DNA from: Halocynthiibacter sp049608145
GTDB taxonomy: Bacteria; Pseudomonadota; Alphaproteobacteria; Rhodobacterales; Rhodobacteraceae
Assembly (NCBI RefSeq): GCF_049608145.1
Contig: NZ_JBMYXF010000001.1
Coordinates: 62,001-126,000, forward strand
Reading direction: 5' to 3'
Length of the DNA: 64,000 bases
A program made the position numbers and the translations under genes. Below, piece after piece: positions 34,650 to 43,738 of this stretch (the stretch's first letter is position 1; every line of letters begins with the position of its first letter). The notes under the pieces were generated by a model. The model was not told the origin of the DNA and did not search any database. It worked only from the letters and a program-made list of their open reading frames with translations.

Positions 34650-35834
34650 ATGCGGTTTCTGGAAGGTGTTCGGGTTCTGGATTTGACCCATGTCTATGCC
34701 GGGCCGTTCTGCGCCCATCAACTAGGGGCGATGGGGGCAGAGGTTATCAAGATCGAGGCGCCAGACAAGCCGGATATGACACGGGCTGAAGGGGCGGATG
34801 CCGGGGGCAATGCGCGCGGTTACGGGTTGGGATATCAGGCCCATGCGGGCGGGAAAAAATCCCTGCTGTTGGACCTGAAAGCGCCGGAGGGCCAGGCGGT
34901 GTTTGCAAAACTTGTCGCCAGTGCCGATGTCGTTGTGCAGAATTACACGAGTCATTGTCTGGAAGATCTGGGGCTTTTGCCGGAACAACTGGCGCAGCAT
35001 AACCCCAAGCTGATTTACTGTATGTTGTCCGGCTTTGGTCGCACCGGGCCGAAGGCAAATGATCCGGCCTATGACAATGTTATTCAGGCGTTTTCAGGCA
35101 TGATGGCCAGCAATGGCACGCAAGACAGCGGCCCTGTGCGTATCGGCCCGCCGGTGGTGGATTACGGCACAGGCTTGCAGGCGGCCATGGCGATTTCATC
35201 GGCGCTGTTTGCGCGGGAACGTATCGGGCAGGGCGCGGTGATTGATGTGTCTATGCTGGATGCGGCCCTGATGCTGATGTCCGCGAATGTGGTCGGATGT
35301 CAGGCCACGGGCCAGGCCCCGCGCCCGAATGGCAATCGGGACAAGGAATACGCCTGTTACGGGGCTTACGAAACGGCGGAAGGCACGTTGATGGTCGGGG
35401 CTTATACCAATGCGCAGGCTGCGGATCTGATGGCGGCCCTGGGAGATGAAGCGCGGGCAGAGGCGATCGCAGCAACGCCCCGTGCGGCTTTGGGTGAACG
35501 TGTGGCTGAGGATGAAGCCTGGCTTGAAGCGCGCCTGAAGGAAAAGACTGCCGCAGAGTGGGAAGATCTGTTAAACGCCGCGCATGTGCCTGCCGCGCGC
35601 GTGCGCTATATTGAGGAAACCCTGCAAGAAGCGCAGCTAACTGGGCGGGCAGTGTTGCAGGACGTCGGCAATGATCTGCGCCTGCCGGGCGCCGGGTTTA
35701 TCGCGGGGGAGGCAACGCCTGTGGTGAACAACGCGGCACCGGAAGCCGGGGCGGACAGCCGGGCGGTTCTGGAAGGTCTGGGGCTGGAAGCCGGAGAGAT
35801 TGAGGCGTTAATCCGCAAAGGTATCAGCGCATAA
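34650..35834 (+). CDS. Family III CoA transferase (CaiB/BaiF)
   Basis: A 394-residue CoA transferase that passes CoA between carboxylic acids through an aspartyl-CoA anhydride. Seen: 'VRVLDLTHVYAGPFCAHQLG', 'GAEVIKIEAPDKPDMTR', 'KSLLLDLKAPEG', 'SGFGRTGP' and the likely catalytic Asp in 'PPVVDYGTGLQAAMA'. Donor and acceptor acids cannot be read from sequence. Transcription converges on DUF1244 with a shared hairpin between. Confidence 0.9.
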   Translation: MRFLEGVRVLDLTHVYAGPFCAHQLGAMGAEVIKIEAPDKPDMTRAEGADAGGNARGYGLGYQAHAGGKKSLLLDLKAPEGQAVFAKLVASADVVVQNYTSHCLEDLGLLPEQLAQHNPKLIYCMLSGFGRTGPKANDPAYDNVIQAFSGMMASNGTQDSGPVRIGPPVVDYGTGLQAAMAISSALFARERIGQGAVIDVSMLDAALMLMSANVVGCQATGQAPRPNGNRDKEYACYGAYETAEGTLMVGAYTNAQAADLMAALGDEARAEAIAATPRAALGERVAEDEAWLEARLKEKTAAEWEDLLNAAHVPAARVRYIEETLQEAQLTGRAVLQDVGNDLRLPGAGFIAGEATPVVNNAAPEAGADSRAVLEGLGLEAGEIEALIRKGISA

Positions 35835-35835
35835 G

Positions 35836-35858
35836 AAAACGGGGGCCCGTGGCCCCCG
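35836..35858 (-). terminator. Terminator between the CoA transferase and DUF1244 genes
   Basis: Eight-base perfect stem CGGGGGCC / GGCCCCCG with a CGT loop. Read on the minus strand it is followed by TTTTCTT, so it best fits the DUF1244 operon; it may also slow transcription from the CoA transferase side. Confidence 0.75.
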
Positions 35859-35867
35859 CAATCTTGA

Positions 35868-36191
35868 TCAGCTTTTTTCTTTCAGCACGTTTTCCGCAAA
35901 TGCGACCTCAAACTCGGCCTGTTTCGCTGGGCTTGCGTTAGACTGGTATTTTTCTTTCCACTCTGCTGTGGACATGCCGTAGAACGCCACGCGACCTTCT
36001 TCTTTGTCCATCTCAATACCGCGCTCAACAGCGGCTTCCTGGTACCAGCGCGCGAGACAGTTGCGGCAGAAACCGGCGAGGTTCATCATGTCGATATTCT
36101 GCACATCCAGGCGGTCTTCCATCAGGTGTTTTTGCAGACGGCGAAAGGCTGCGGCTTCGATTTCAAGGCGGGTTTGGTCGTCCATGGTCAT
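35868..36191 (-). CDS. DUF1244 domain protein
   Basis: A 107-residue protein of the DUF1244 family: 'AFRRLQKHLMEDRLDVQNID', 'NLAGFCRNCLARWYQEAA', 'YGMSTAEWKEKYQ' and a helical tail. Two Cys in the F-C-R-N-C motif could bind a metal. Function is unknown. The start is ATG 36191 or 36185. It lies 6 nt after the N-formylglutamate hydrolase gene, so they form an operon. Confidence 0.9.
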   Translation of the reverse strand: MTMDDQTRLEIEAAAFRRLQKHLMEDRLDVQNIDMMNLAGFCRNCLARWYQEAAVERGIEMDKEEGRVAFYGMSTAEWKEKYQSNASPAKQAEFEVAFAENVLKEKS

Positions 36192-36197
36192 GGCTCC

Positions 36198-36956
36198 TTA
36201 AAGGCCGCTGTTGATCAGCGCCTGTTGCAGGATGGGGGCCAGGCGGGTTGCCCAGGCCTTTTGCTGTGTTTCAGTTTCGATCAGATCGTTGCGGACCTCA
36301 ATCAGAATATTCGGGTGACCGGGCTGCATGGCGTGACGATCCAGCGCATCACCGGGCAGGTGGCCGCCGTAGGGTTCGTTTTCGCCGGTGCAGATGTCAT
36401 CTTGCTGATAGATCAGATCCAGGAAAGGTCGGGCCAGGCGGTCATCTTCTGCGAACAGAACACCCACATGCCAGGGGCGCATATCGCCGCCTTTCAGTTG
36501 CGGGGTGAAGCTGTGGATGGCGCAGATCAGCGGTTGTTCCCGGCGTGCAATCACCTCGGACACGGCGTCATGATAGGGTTTGTGTAGGGTTTCGCGGCGG
36601 CGCTGAACCTCATCCGCATCCACATGGCGGTTTGCCGGGATGATGGACCCATCGTAAAGTTTCATCACAAGCGTTGGGTCATTGTCGCCCCGGTTCGGGT
36701 CGATCACCAGACGGGAAAATTCGCTGCGCACGTAAGGGGCATCCAACAGTTCTGCCAGACGCGTGCTGACCCCATCCGCACCCACATCATAGGCGATGTG
36801 GCGGTTCATATCTTTCGCAGGCAGGCCAAGATCACCGCCATTGATGTCGGCAGGCACTTTGTTTGTTGCGTGATCGCAGGTGATCACCCAGCGCGACGGA
36901 CGGTCTGCGCCGATGGTGGTGAAGGCTGCGGGGGTGATGGCAGAGTGGTTTGTCAT
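36198..36956 (-). CDS. N-formylglutamate amidohydrolase family protein
   Basis: A 252-residue Zn hydrolase of the FGase family (HutG-like). Seen: 'WVITCDHATNKVP', 'AYDVGADGVSTRLAELL', 'SRLVIDPNR', 'ICAIHSFTPQL' and 'ILIEVRNDLI', a metal site with two His, Asp/Glu ligands. Family members release formate from N-formyl-L-glutamate; without the rest of a hut cluster nearby the substrate is inferred. Divergent from pyk. It is the first gene of the operon with DUF1244. Confidence 0.88.
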   Translation of the reverse strand: MTNHSAITPAAFTTIGADRPSRWVITCDHATNKVPADINGGDLGLPAKDMNRHIAYDVGADGVSTRLAELLDAPYVRSEFSRLVIDPNRGDNDPTLVMKLYDGSIIPANRHVDADEVQRRRETLHKPYHDAVSEVIARREQPLICAIHSFTPQLKGGDMRPWHVGVLFAEDDRLARPFLDLIYQQDDICTGENEPYGGHLPGDALDRHAMQPGHPNILIEVRNDLIETETQQKAWATRLAPILQQALINSGL

Positions 36957-37095
36957 GAATCAGTCATTGCTTTGGGTTAGGCACCTTCTAAGCAATCTGT
37001 CGCGGATGCGCCAGTTGCAGCCAGGGCGTGTTTGGTTTTATAACGCCGTTAGCGATATCAAAAGGCGGTGAACGCCCATGTTTAAGGAGCAGGTT

Positions 37096-38538
37096 ATGAA
37101 ACGGATGCGCAATGTGAAAATCGTGGCGACCCTTGGGCCTGCGTCAAATGATTATGAAATGATCCGCGCGCTGTTTGAAGCGGGCGCAGATGTGTTTCGC
37201 CTGAACATGAGTCACGGCACCCAGGATGAAATCGGAGAACGCCACGCGATAATCCGTCAGGTGGAAAAAGACTGTGGCCGTCCGATTGCTATCCTGGCGG
37301 ATCTTCAGGGGCCGAAGCTGCGTTGTGGTGTGTTCGCTGAGGATTTCTATGAGCTGGAAGAAGGTGCGAAGTTCCGTTTTGATCTGGATGAGGCGGATGG
37401 CGATGCCACCCGCGTGCGCCTGCCACATCCTGAGATTTTCCAGGCGCTAACGCCCGGTTCTTCCCTTCTGGTGAATGACGGCAAGATCCGTCTGACCGTT
37501 GATGATTGTGGGGATGATTTTGCGAATTGTACCGTTGCCGTTGGGGGAGAGATCTCTAATCGGAAGGGCGTAAATGTGCCGGATGTGGTTCTGCCGCTGG
37601 CCGCACTTTCAGACAAAGACAGATCTGATCTGGAATATGTCTGCGAACTTGGTGTGGACTGGCTGGCGTTGTCTTTTGTGCAACGTCCCGAAGACGTGCA
37701 GGAAGCACGTGATTTGGCCAAAGGCCGGGCGGCGGTTCTGTCCAAGATCGAGAAACCTGCGGCTGTGACAGCCTTTGATGACATCTTGGCGGTGTCTGAT
37801 GGAATCATGGTGGCCCGTGGCGATTTGGGGGTTGAACTGCCGGTGCATGCGGTGCCGCCGATCCAGAAACGTCTGATCCGGGCCTGTCGTGCGGCGGCGA
37901 AACCGGTGATCGTAGCGACCCAAATGCTGGAAAGCATGATCGAAAGCCCTGTGCCGACCCGTGCAGAAGTGTCCGACGTGGCAACCGCGATTTATGAAGG
38001 CACGGATGCGATCATGCTGTCAGCGGAATCTGCCGCGGGCAGTTACCCGGTCGAGGCCGTGACCACTATGAACAATGTGGCGATTGAGGTTGAGAATGAC
38101 CCGACCTATCGCAAGGTGATTGATGCGTCACGCAAAGTCGAACGCACGTCCGTCGCGGATGGGATCGTTGTGGCGGCGCGTGAGATTGCTGAAACAACTG
38201 AGATTAAAGCAATTTGCTGCTTTACCCAATCGGGCACGACGGCCCTCTTGGTGGCACGTGAGCGTCCGAGTGTTCCAATCATTGCCCTGACGCCTTTGGA
38301 AAAAACGGCGCGCCGGTTGTGTCTTTCTTGGGGAACGAACTGTATGATGACCGCTGGAGTGGACCGGTTTAAAATGGCGGTTCTGTCTGCGGCGCAGGCG
38401 GCTGTGGACAGTGGTATCGCCACCACGCAAGACCAGATTGTTGTCACCGCAGGCGTGCCGTTTAACATTCCGGGCACCACAAATATTCTGCGGGTTGCGC
38501 CTTGTGAACAAAGCCTGATTTACAGTGCGCAGCCATAA
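37096..38538 (+). CDS. pyk: Pyruvate kinase
   Basis: Phosphoenolpyruvate plus ADP to pyruvate plus ATP. The 480-residue enzyme shows 'KIVATLGPAS', 'VFRLNMSHGT', 'AILADLQGPKLR', the catalytic 'AVLSKIEKPAAV', and 'DGIMVARGDLGVELP', 'ATQMLESMIESP'. I start at ATG 37096, which has AGGAG 7 nt upstream, and not at the ATG 18 nt earlier. It is divergent from the formylglutamate hydrolase operon. Confidence 0.95.
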   Translation: MKRMRNVKIVATLGPASNDYEMIRALFEAGADVFRLNMSHGTQDEIGERHAIIRQVEKDCGRPIAILADLQGPKLRCGVFAEDFYELEEGAKFRFDLDEADGDATRVRLPHPEIFQALTPGSSLLVNDGKIRLTVDDCGDDFANCTVAVGGEISNRKGVNVPDVVLPLAALSDKDRSDLEYVCELGVDWLALSFVQRPEDVQEARDLAKGRAAVLSKIEKPAAVTAFDDILAVSDGIMVARGDLGVELPVHAVPPIQKRLIRACRAAAKPVIVATQMLESMIESPVPTRAEVSDVATAIYEGTDAIMLSAESAAGSYPVEAVTTMNNVAIEVENDPTYRKVIDASRKVERTSVADGIVVAAREIAETTEIKAICCFTQSGTTALLVARERPSVPIIALTPLEKTARRLCLSWGTNCMMTAGVDRFKMAVLSAAQAAVDSGIATTQDQIVVTAGVPFNIPGTTNILRVAPCEQSLIYSAQP

Positions 38539-38687
38539 GATTACGGTGGCGCAAAATCTGGGGAATTTCCCTGTTTTTCAGGCTTGCGGAATCCCTGATT
38601 TGCACCTATACGGCCCTTTCTACTGTGTGACCGGCCTTGGATGGCATGCCGAGTCGCGCTTAACCACCGCCCTAAGAGGAGACGGAA

Positions 38688-38888
38688 ATGCCAAAGATGA
38701 AGACAAAATCGAGCTGCAAAAAGCGGTTCAAAGTGACGGCAAAAGGTCGCGTTGTCGCTGCCCAGGCTGGTAAACAGCACGGCATGATCAAACGCACCAA
38801 CAAATTCCTGCGTAACGCACGCGGCACCACAACGTTGTCGGCACCTGATGAGAAAATCATCAAGTCCATGATGCCATACGCTCGCTAA
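38688..38888 (+). CDS. rpmI: 50S ribosomal protein L35
   Basis: The 66-residue basic product begins 'MPKMKTKSSCKKRFKVTAKG' and ends 'MMPYAR', a standard L35. An AGGAG precedes the ATG. rplT starts 12 nt after its stop. infC is not upstream here, so initiation is local; a weak TTGCAC-N15-TACTGT at 38600-38626 is a possible promoter. Confidence 0.97.
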   Translation: MPKMKTKSSCKKRFKVTAKGRVVAAQAGKQHGMIKRTNKFLRNARGTTTLSAPDEKIIKSMMPYAR

Positions 38889-38900
38889 GGAGAATCTGAT

Positions 38901-39266
38901 ATGTCCCGAGTTAAAGGTGGCACCGTCACTCACGCCCGTCACAAGAAAATCGTCAAAGCAGCCAAAGGTTACTATGGTGCACGGAGCCGTTTGTTCCGTA
39001 CCGCAACCCAAGCTGTTGATAAAGCGAACCAATACGCAACACGCGACCGTAAGAACCGGAAACGGAACTTCCGCGCGCTGTGGATCCAGCGTATCAACGC
39101 TGCTGTGCGTTCACACGACGAAAGCCTGACATATTCCCGTTTCATCAACGGCATGACACTGGCTGGCATCGAAGTTGACCGTAAAGTTCTGGCTGACCTC
39201 GCGGTCAACGAACCAGAAGCTTTCGGCACAATCGTTGAAAAAGTACAGGCTGCTCTCGCTGCGTAA
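38901..39266 (+). CDS. rplT: 50S ribosomal protein L20
   Basis: A 121-residue L20: 'RVKGGTVTHARHKKIVKAAK', 'YYGARSRLFRTA', 'RDRKNRKRNFRALWIQRINA', 'YSRFINGM'. It binds 23S rRNA early in large-subunit assembly. Forms the rpmI-rplT pair, closed by a strong terminator. Confidence 0.97.
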   Translation: MSRVKGGTVTHARHKKIVKAAKGYYGARSRLFRTATQAVDKANQYATRDRKNRKRNFRALWIQRINAAVRSHDESLTYSRFINGMTLAGIEVDRKVLADLAVNEPEAFGTIVEKVQAALAA

Positions 39267-39290
39267 GCGCGAAAATAGTTCAAAAATTCA

Positions 39291-39322
39291 AAGCCCTGCG
39301 ATTTTTCGCGGGGCTTTTCGTT
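39291..39322 (+). terminator. Terminator after rpmI-rplT
   Basis: Stem AAGCCCTGCG / CGCGGGGCTT (10 bp, one T-G pair), loop ATTTTT, then TTCGTTT, 24 nt after the rplT stop. Confidence 0.9.
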
Positions 39323-39428
39323 TGACTTATCACCTGTAAGTTGATTCATTGCTTAGCAATCTGCTGACAGAGCGCAAAAAATGCGCCGCGCAGGTTGAGA
39401 GCAAAGTAATGAGTGCAGGATTAAGTGC

Positions 39429-40469
39429 GTGGCCTATATCAGTGAGCTGCATTATTCGAACAATTATGCGAATAGTTCTTCGACGCAGGAGTTCGTCGAA
39501 GTCACCCTGAATCCCGGGGAAAATCCGGCTGATTTTCGCCTTTCACTGTATCAGCAGGGTGGGGGACAAGGGCTTCAGTTTTCGCTTACTGATCCTGCTG
39601 TCGAAACCTTCCCGGCGGGCGGTGGCAGAACGGTTTATGTTTTTGACGGCAATGCTCTGAACTTTCGGATAACCGCACCAACCAGCAACGGGAACCGGAA
39701 CTTTGAAGGTATTGCGCTGACAGATACTTCGGCGTCCCCGAACGATGTTCTGAATTTTTACACGCTGGGGAGTGGCGGCACGATCACTGCGACGAACGGC
39801 CATGCCAGCGGCACGACGTCTACGACGCTTGCGACCAACGTCGGCAGTACCTCTGTTCAGATCGATGAGAATGGAAATGCCACCCAGGCGCCCCATACCC
39901 GCGGCCAGGTTTGTTTCTCAGCGGGAACACAGATTGAAACCCCGGCAGGGTTGCGCAACGTTGAGGATATCTCCGTCGGAGATCCGGTGATCACCGCTGA
40001 CAATGGTGTTCAATTGGTTGCCTGGGCCGCAAAAAGGCGTGTGAAAGGGTTCCATAACCTAGCGCCTGTTACTATTTGCAAAGGAACATTGGGCGCCAGA
40101 CGCGATCTTTCAATTTCTCCTCAGCACAGAGTCCGGCTGACAGGTTGGCAGGCGCAACTGTATTTCGGGCGAGAAGAAGTATTGGTTCCAGCCATCGCGC
40201 TTGTGAATGGCAAAACAATCCACCAGACACCCCGCGCTTGCGTGACATATGTGCATATCATGTTTGATCAACATCAGATCATAACGTCTGAAGGTGTCCG
40301 GACCGAAAGCTTTTTCCCGGGAAGGCAGGCACTGGATCTTTTGGAGCACGACACGCTTAATGAATTGCTTGAAATTTTCCCTGAACTTAGTGAAAAACCG
40401 CAAGAGTATGGTGCAACCGCCCTACAGGTGATCCGTGGTTCGGAGGCACTGGTCTTGGATTTGGCCTGA
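39429..40469 (+). CDS. Hint-domain (Hedgehog/intein-type) protein 1
   Basis: A 346-residue protein. Residues 1-about 160 form a beta-rich module that begins 'ISELHYSNNYANSSSTQEFV', reminiscent of lamin-tail/LTD folds. The Hint_2 domain begins at 'VCFSAGTQIETPAGLRNVED' (Cys163 region) and runs with 'SPQHRVRLTGW', and ends in 'FDQHQIITSEGVRTESFFPG'. Rhodobacterales carry many such proteins; splicing or cleavage has not been shown. The start is GTG 39429. No signal peptide is seen, so type I secretion is possible (inference). Confidence 0.85.
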   Translation: MAYISELHYSNNYANSSSTQEFVEVTLNPGENPADFRLSLYQQGGGQGLQFSLTDPAVETFPAGGGRTVYVFDGNALNFRITAPTSNGNRNFEGIALTDTSASPNDVLNFYTLGSGGTITATNGHASGTTSTTLATNVGSTSVQIDENGNATQAPHTRGQVCFSAGTQIETPAGLRNVEDISVGDPVITADNGVQLVAWAAKRRVKGFHNLAPVTICKGTLGARRDLSISPQHRVRLTGWQAQLYFGREEVLVPAIALVNGKTIHQTPRACVTYVHIMFDQHQIITSEGVRTESFFPGRQALDLLEHDTLNELLEIFPELSEKPQEYGATALQVIRGSEALVLDLA

Positions 40470-40481
40470 ACCCGCTTTGCC

Positions 40482-41663
40482 TTAACTCTTGGATTTTGTG
40501 AACAGCACAGGGGAATATAGTATGGCAAACCCGGTGAAGGCCAGAATCCAAGCTGTGGCGGCGATATGCAGCAGAAAATCGGGAGACGGAAAAGCCGCAA
40601 TGACACGAATTGAAGATGCGATCAGGATCATACTGTAGATGAAGATCTCGCGCCAAGTTGTGCGCAATTCCCGACCTGAATGACCAAGGCTGGCGCGTGT
40701 CATGACAGCCAGCATCATGCCGCCCATAGCACCACTTAGCCAAGCATGTTGACCCGCCATTGCGGGGACAGACATAGGGAACGTCATGGACAGGCCAAGC
40801 AGAATAAAGCCAAGCGGAATAAACAGATAGGCAAGGTGCAGCATCATCACAATCAGCGCGGATCCGGTTTGCTGACCCTGCCAGCGACCTTGGCGGATAA
40901 GATGCAATGCACCCGTGATTAACATCAGAAGTCCGGTGATCAAGTTGGCTTGTGTCATGACCCAGCTGAGCAATGTCACGCCAGACAGGCCCACTACGAC
41001 TTTGTCAAATCTGCTGAACATCACGGGCAGATCATCCGCGCCTTTTTTGACCAACCAGTTGCGGGTGAATGCGGGAACAATGCGCCCACCAATCAGGCTG
41101 ATCAGTAGGATGATCGCGCTCATGGAAAGTTTTGCGCCGGGAGTGACAGAGGCATAGCCGCCTGCCAGTGAAATCACATCAAAAAACACCTGCCCCATCA
41201 GGAACAACAGGATGATCGCCAATACGGGCATGTTCTTTTTATTGCCAGACTTTATTAAAATGCGCGCCGAAATGATTAATAGCGCCAGCAGGAAAGACAC
41301 ATCCAGCAGGATGACAATGATCAGGGGCAGGCTGCCTGACAGCCAGATCGCAACCCGTCCCAACGCCCAGAGTGTGGCGATCAGCGCCAAGGGTGTGCCG
41401 GTGATCATCTTTGTTCCGGTCCAGTTCGGGATCGCGGTTAATAGGAACCCGCCCAGAACAGCGGGTGCAAACCCATAGAGCAGGGAATGCACATGCCAGT
41501 CCTGGGGCAGCATGGCACCGGATGGCAATTCGGTGCCCGCGGCCCAGAACCCGATCCAGGCCATCATCACATAAGCGGCCCAGAGAGCGGCAAGCAGAAA
41601 CAGAATGCGAAACCCACCTTGCAGAATAGCCGGGGTTTTGGTCGGGGCTTTGTCGGTGGGCAT
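40482..41663 (-). CDS. nnrS: NnrS family haem/copper membrane protein
   Basis: A 393-residue polytopic protein (about 12 TM) with the NnrS hallmarks 'WHVHSLLYGFAPAVLGGFLLTA', split here as 'WHVHSLLYGFAPAV' and 'LGGFLLTAIPNWTG', 'IPAFTRNWLVKK'-like 'VPAFTRNWLVKKG', and 'AGQHAWLSGAMGGMMLAVMTRASLG' in parts. NnrS guards against nitric oxide in denitrifiers. No nitrite or NO reductase genes are in this window. It is divergent from pheS. Confidence 0.9.
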   Translation of the reverse strand: MPTDKAPTKTPAILQGGFRILFLLAALWAAYVMMAWIGFWAAGTELPSGAMLPQDWHVHSLLYGFAPAVLGGFLLTAIPNWTGTKMITGTPLALIATLWALGRVAIWLSGSLPLIIVILLDVSFLLALLIISARILIKSGNKKNMPVLAIILLFLMGQVFFDVISLAGGYASVTPGAKLSMSAIILLISLIGGRIVPAFTRNWLVKKGADDLPVMFSRFDKVVVGLSGVTLLSWVMTQANLITGLLMLITGALHLIRQGRWQGQQTGSALIVMMLHLAYLFIPLGFILLGLSMTFPMSVPAMAGQHAWLSGAMGGMMLAVMTRASLGHSGRELRTTWREIFIYSMILIASSIRVIAAFPSPDFLLHIAATAWILAFTGFAILYSPVLFTKSKS

Positions 41664-41793
41664 CGCGGGCTTCCTTCTTTTTGCGTATCTGGCCTGGTCG
41701 GGGGGGCGGATGCAATATGATAATCCGTCGCGTTCCCTTGCATTTCATCCTTCATATGATAGCAGGACTGCAACGAATTGCAGGAGCCGCCCG

Positions 41794-42867
41794 ATGGATG
41801 ATCTGAGAGACAAATACCTGACCGCTATTTCCGCCGCCTCTGATGAGGCTGGCCTGGAAGAACTGCGCCTGCAGGCGGTGGGCAAAAAGGGCGAAGTCAG
41901 CCTGAAAATGCGTGAGTTGGGCAAGATGACCCCGGACGAACGCCAGGTGGCCGGCCCAAAGCTGAACGCGCTGAAAGATGAGATCAATTCTGCCCTTGCT
42001 GCAAAGAAAGACGCCTTGGCCGATGCTGCCCTTGATGCGCGTCTGGCGGAAGAATGGCTTGATGTGACCCTGCCGGGCCGCACCCGTGGCAAAGGTACAG
42101 TTCACCCGATCAGCCAGGTGACCGAAGAAATCTCTGCGATCTTTGCCGATCTTGGTTTCTCTGTGGCGGAAGGCCCGCAGATCGAAAACGACTGGTATAA
42201 CTTTGACGCCCTGAACATCCCGCCGCATCACCCGGCGCGTCAGGAATTTGACACGTTTTATATGCACCGCGATGAAGATGACGAACGCGCGCCACATGTG
42301 TTGCGCACGCATACGTCGCCTGTGCAGATCCGTGCGATGGAAAAAACCGGTGCCCCGATCCGCGTGATTGCGCCGGGCCGTGTGTACCGTTCTGATTACG
42401 ACCAGACCCACACGCCGATGTTCCACCAGATTGAGGGCATGGCGATTGGCAAAGACATTTCCATGGCGAACCTGAAATGGGTGCTGGAAGAATTCTTTGC
42501 GGCCTTCTTTGGGATTGAGGGCATCAAAACCCGTTTCCGTGCGTCACATTTCCCGTTTACCGAGCCTTCTGCCGAGGTCGACATTCAGTGTTCCTGGGTC
42601 GATGGGCAGCTGCGCATTGGCGAAGGTGACGGCTGGATGGAAGTTCTGGGGTCCGGCATGATGCATCCGAAAGTTCTGAAAGCCGGTGGTGTGGATCCTG
42701 AGGAATACCAGGGCTTTGCCTTTGGTATGGGGATCGACCGCCTTGCCATGCTGAAATACGGCATTCCCGATCTGCGCGCTTTCTTTGATTCAGATCTGCG
42801 CTGGCTGCGTCACTATGGGTTTAACCCAATGGTGCAACCAAACCTGCATGGTGGCGTGAGCGGATGA
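41794..42867 (+). CDS. pheS: Phenylalanyl-tRNA synthetase alpha subunit
   Basis: Catalytic alpha subunit of the (alpha-beta)2 PheRS. The 357-residue product starts 'MDDLRDKYLTAISAASDEAG' and has class II motifs, 'GRVYRSDYDQTHTPMFHQIEG' in two parts, and 'GFAFGMGIDRLAMLKYGIPD'. ATG 41794 has AGGAG 8 nt upstream. Its stop overlaps the start of a DUF2513 gene (ATGA), and pheT lies 0.87 kb further on the same strand. Confidence 0.97.
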   Translation: MDDLRDKYLTAISAASDEAGLEELRLQAVGKKGEVSLKMRELGKMTPDERQVAGPKLNALKDEINSALAAKKDALADAALDARLAEEWLDVTLPGRTRGKGTVHPISQVTEEISAIFADLGFSVAEGPQIENDWYNFDALNIPPHHPARQEFDTFYMHRDEDDERAPHVLRTHTSPVQIRAMEKTGAPIRVIAPGRVYRSDYDQTHTPMFHQIEGMAIGKDISMANLKWVLEEFFAAFFGIEGIKTRFRASHFPFTEPSAEVDIQCSWVDGQLRIGEGDGWMEVLGSGMMHPKVLKAGGVDPEEYQGFAFGMGIDRLAMLKYGIPDLRAFFDSDLRWLRHYGFNPMVQPNLHGGVSG

Positions 42868-43214
42868 AGCGCGACGATGACTTTTTGCGTGATTTGCTTT
42901 TCGAGTTTGAAGAACAAAAGGACTGGCTGATCTTAGTTCCCGAATGGTTGGGTATGCCTGAAGACGAACGGCGGAAGCAATACCATGTGTTACTCTTATC
43001 TGACGCGGGATTGGTTGTTGGGGTTGGAAACTCGACTTATCGGCTGACTGCTGGGGGGCATGATTACCTTGATGTCATCCGTAATGAGGCGGTGTGGGAA
43101 AGAACAAAAGTTGGAATTGCTCAAGTCGGAGGAATGACATTGGGCATGATTAAAGATTTGGCTATCGCATATACGAAACAAGTTGCAGCTGAAAAGTTAG
43201 GGATCGAGTTATGA
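42864..43214 (+). CDS. DUF2513 domain protein between pheS and pheT
   Basis: A 116-residue protein with the DUF2513 pattern: N-terminal 'MKRDDDFLRDLLFEFEEQ', a wHTH-like middle ('HVLLLSDAGLVVGVG'), the mark 'LTAGGHDYLDVIRNEAVWERTK', and a hydrophobic/helical tail. DUF2513 genes are mostly in phages and mobile elements; function unknown. It starts on the pheS stop (ATGA) and overlaps the next gene by 4 nt, and has lower GC than its neighbours. Confidence 0.8.
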   Translation: MKRDDDFLRDLLFEFEEQKDWLILVPEWLGMPEDERRKQYHVLLLSDAGLVVGVGNSTYRLTAGGHDYLDVIRNEAVWERTKVGIAQVGGMTLGMIKDLAIAYTKQVAAEKLGIEL

Positions 43215-43660
43215 CGCAAGAAGATAAATCCGTAACCGACAACGACGACTTCGAAGACCTTCAAAAGACCTATCCAGGTGCGGGCTCTTACCGTTTTGGC
43301 GGGAACCAAGCGCAGTGCGAAAAGCTGCTGAAACTGGTGCGCGCGGGCAAGAAAACCGCGAATTGCGAAGCTTTACGCGAATTTGCCACCGAACCCGAAG
43401 CGCTGCCCAAGCCCGGCCGTTGCGACATCGCAACCCTCTGGGATGGCACGCCAACCCTGATCACGCGCACCATGACTGTGAACAATATTCGTTTTTGCGA
43501 CGTGACCGAAGAACAGGCACGTCAGGAAAGCGATCTGCCGCTGGATGACTGGCGCATGATGCAGCAGAAACATTTCAGCAAGTCCGGCGGCTTTGACCCC
43601 GAAATGCTATTGGTGTTTGAAGTGTTCGAAGTTGTCGAAGACCTGCGCGAGCGTCTCTGA
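43211..43660 (+). CDS. ASCH domain protein
   Basis: A 149-residue ASCH (PUA-like) protein: 'YRFGGNQAQCEKLLKLVRAG', 'KKTANCEALREFA', 'TRTMTVNNIRFCDVTEEQAR' and 'WRMMQQKHFSKSG', an RNA-binding-type beta barrel. Some members hydrolyse N4-acetylcytidine or bind RNA. Start ATG overlaps the DUF2513 stop. Its position between pheS and pheT, with ATGA overlaps upstream, suggests expression with PheRS. Confidence 0.85.
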   Translation: MTQEDKSVTDNDDFEDLQKTYPGAGSYRFGGNQAQCEKLLKLVRAGKKTANCEALREFATEPEALPKPGRCDIATLWDGTPTLITRTMTVNNIRFCDVTEEQARQESDLPLDDWRMMQQKHFSKSGGFDPEMLLVFEVFEVVEDLRERL

Positions 43661-43738
43661 CACCGCGATCCCCCCTTTTCCGCAGGCGGGCAATGTTATA
43701 AGCACATTGCGACCGCGAGATAATGAAAGACGAGACCC

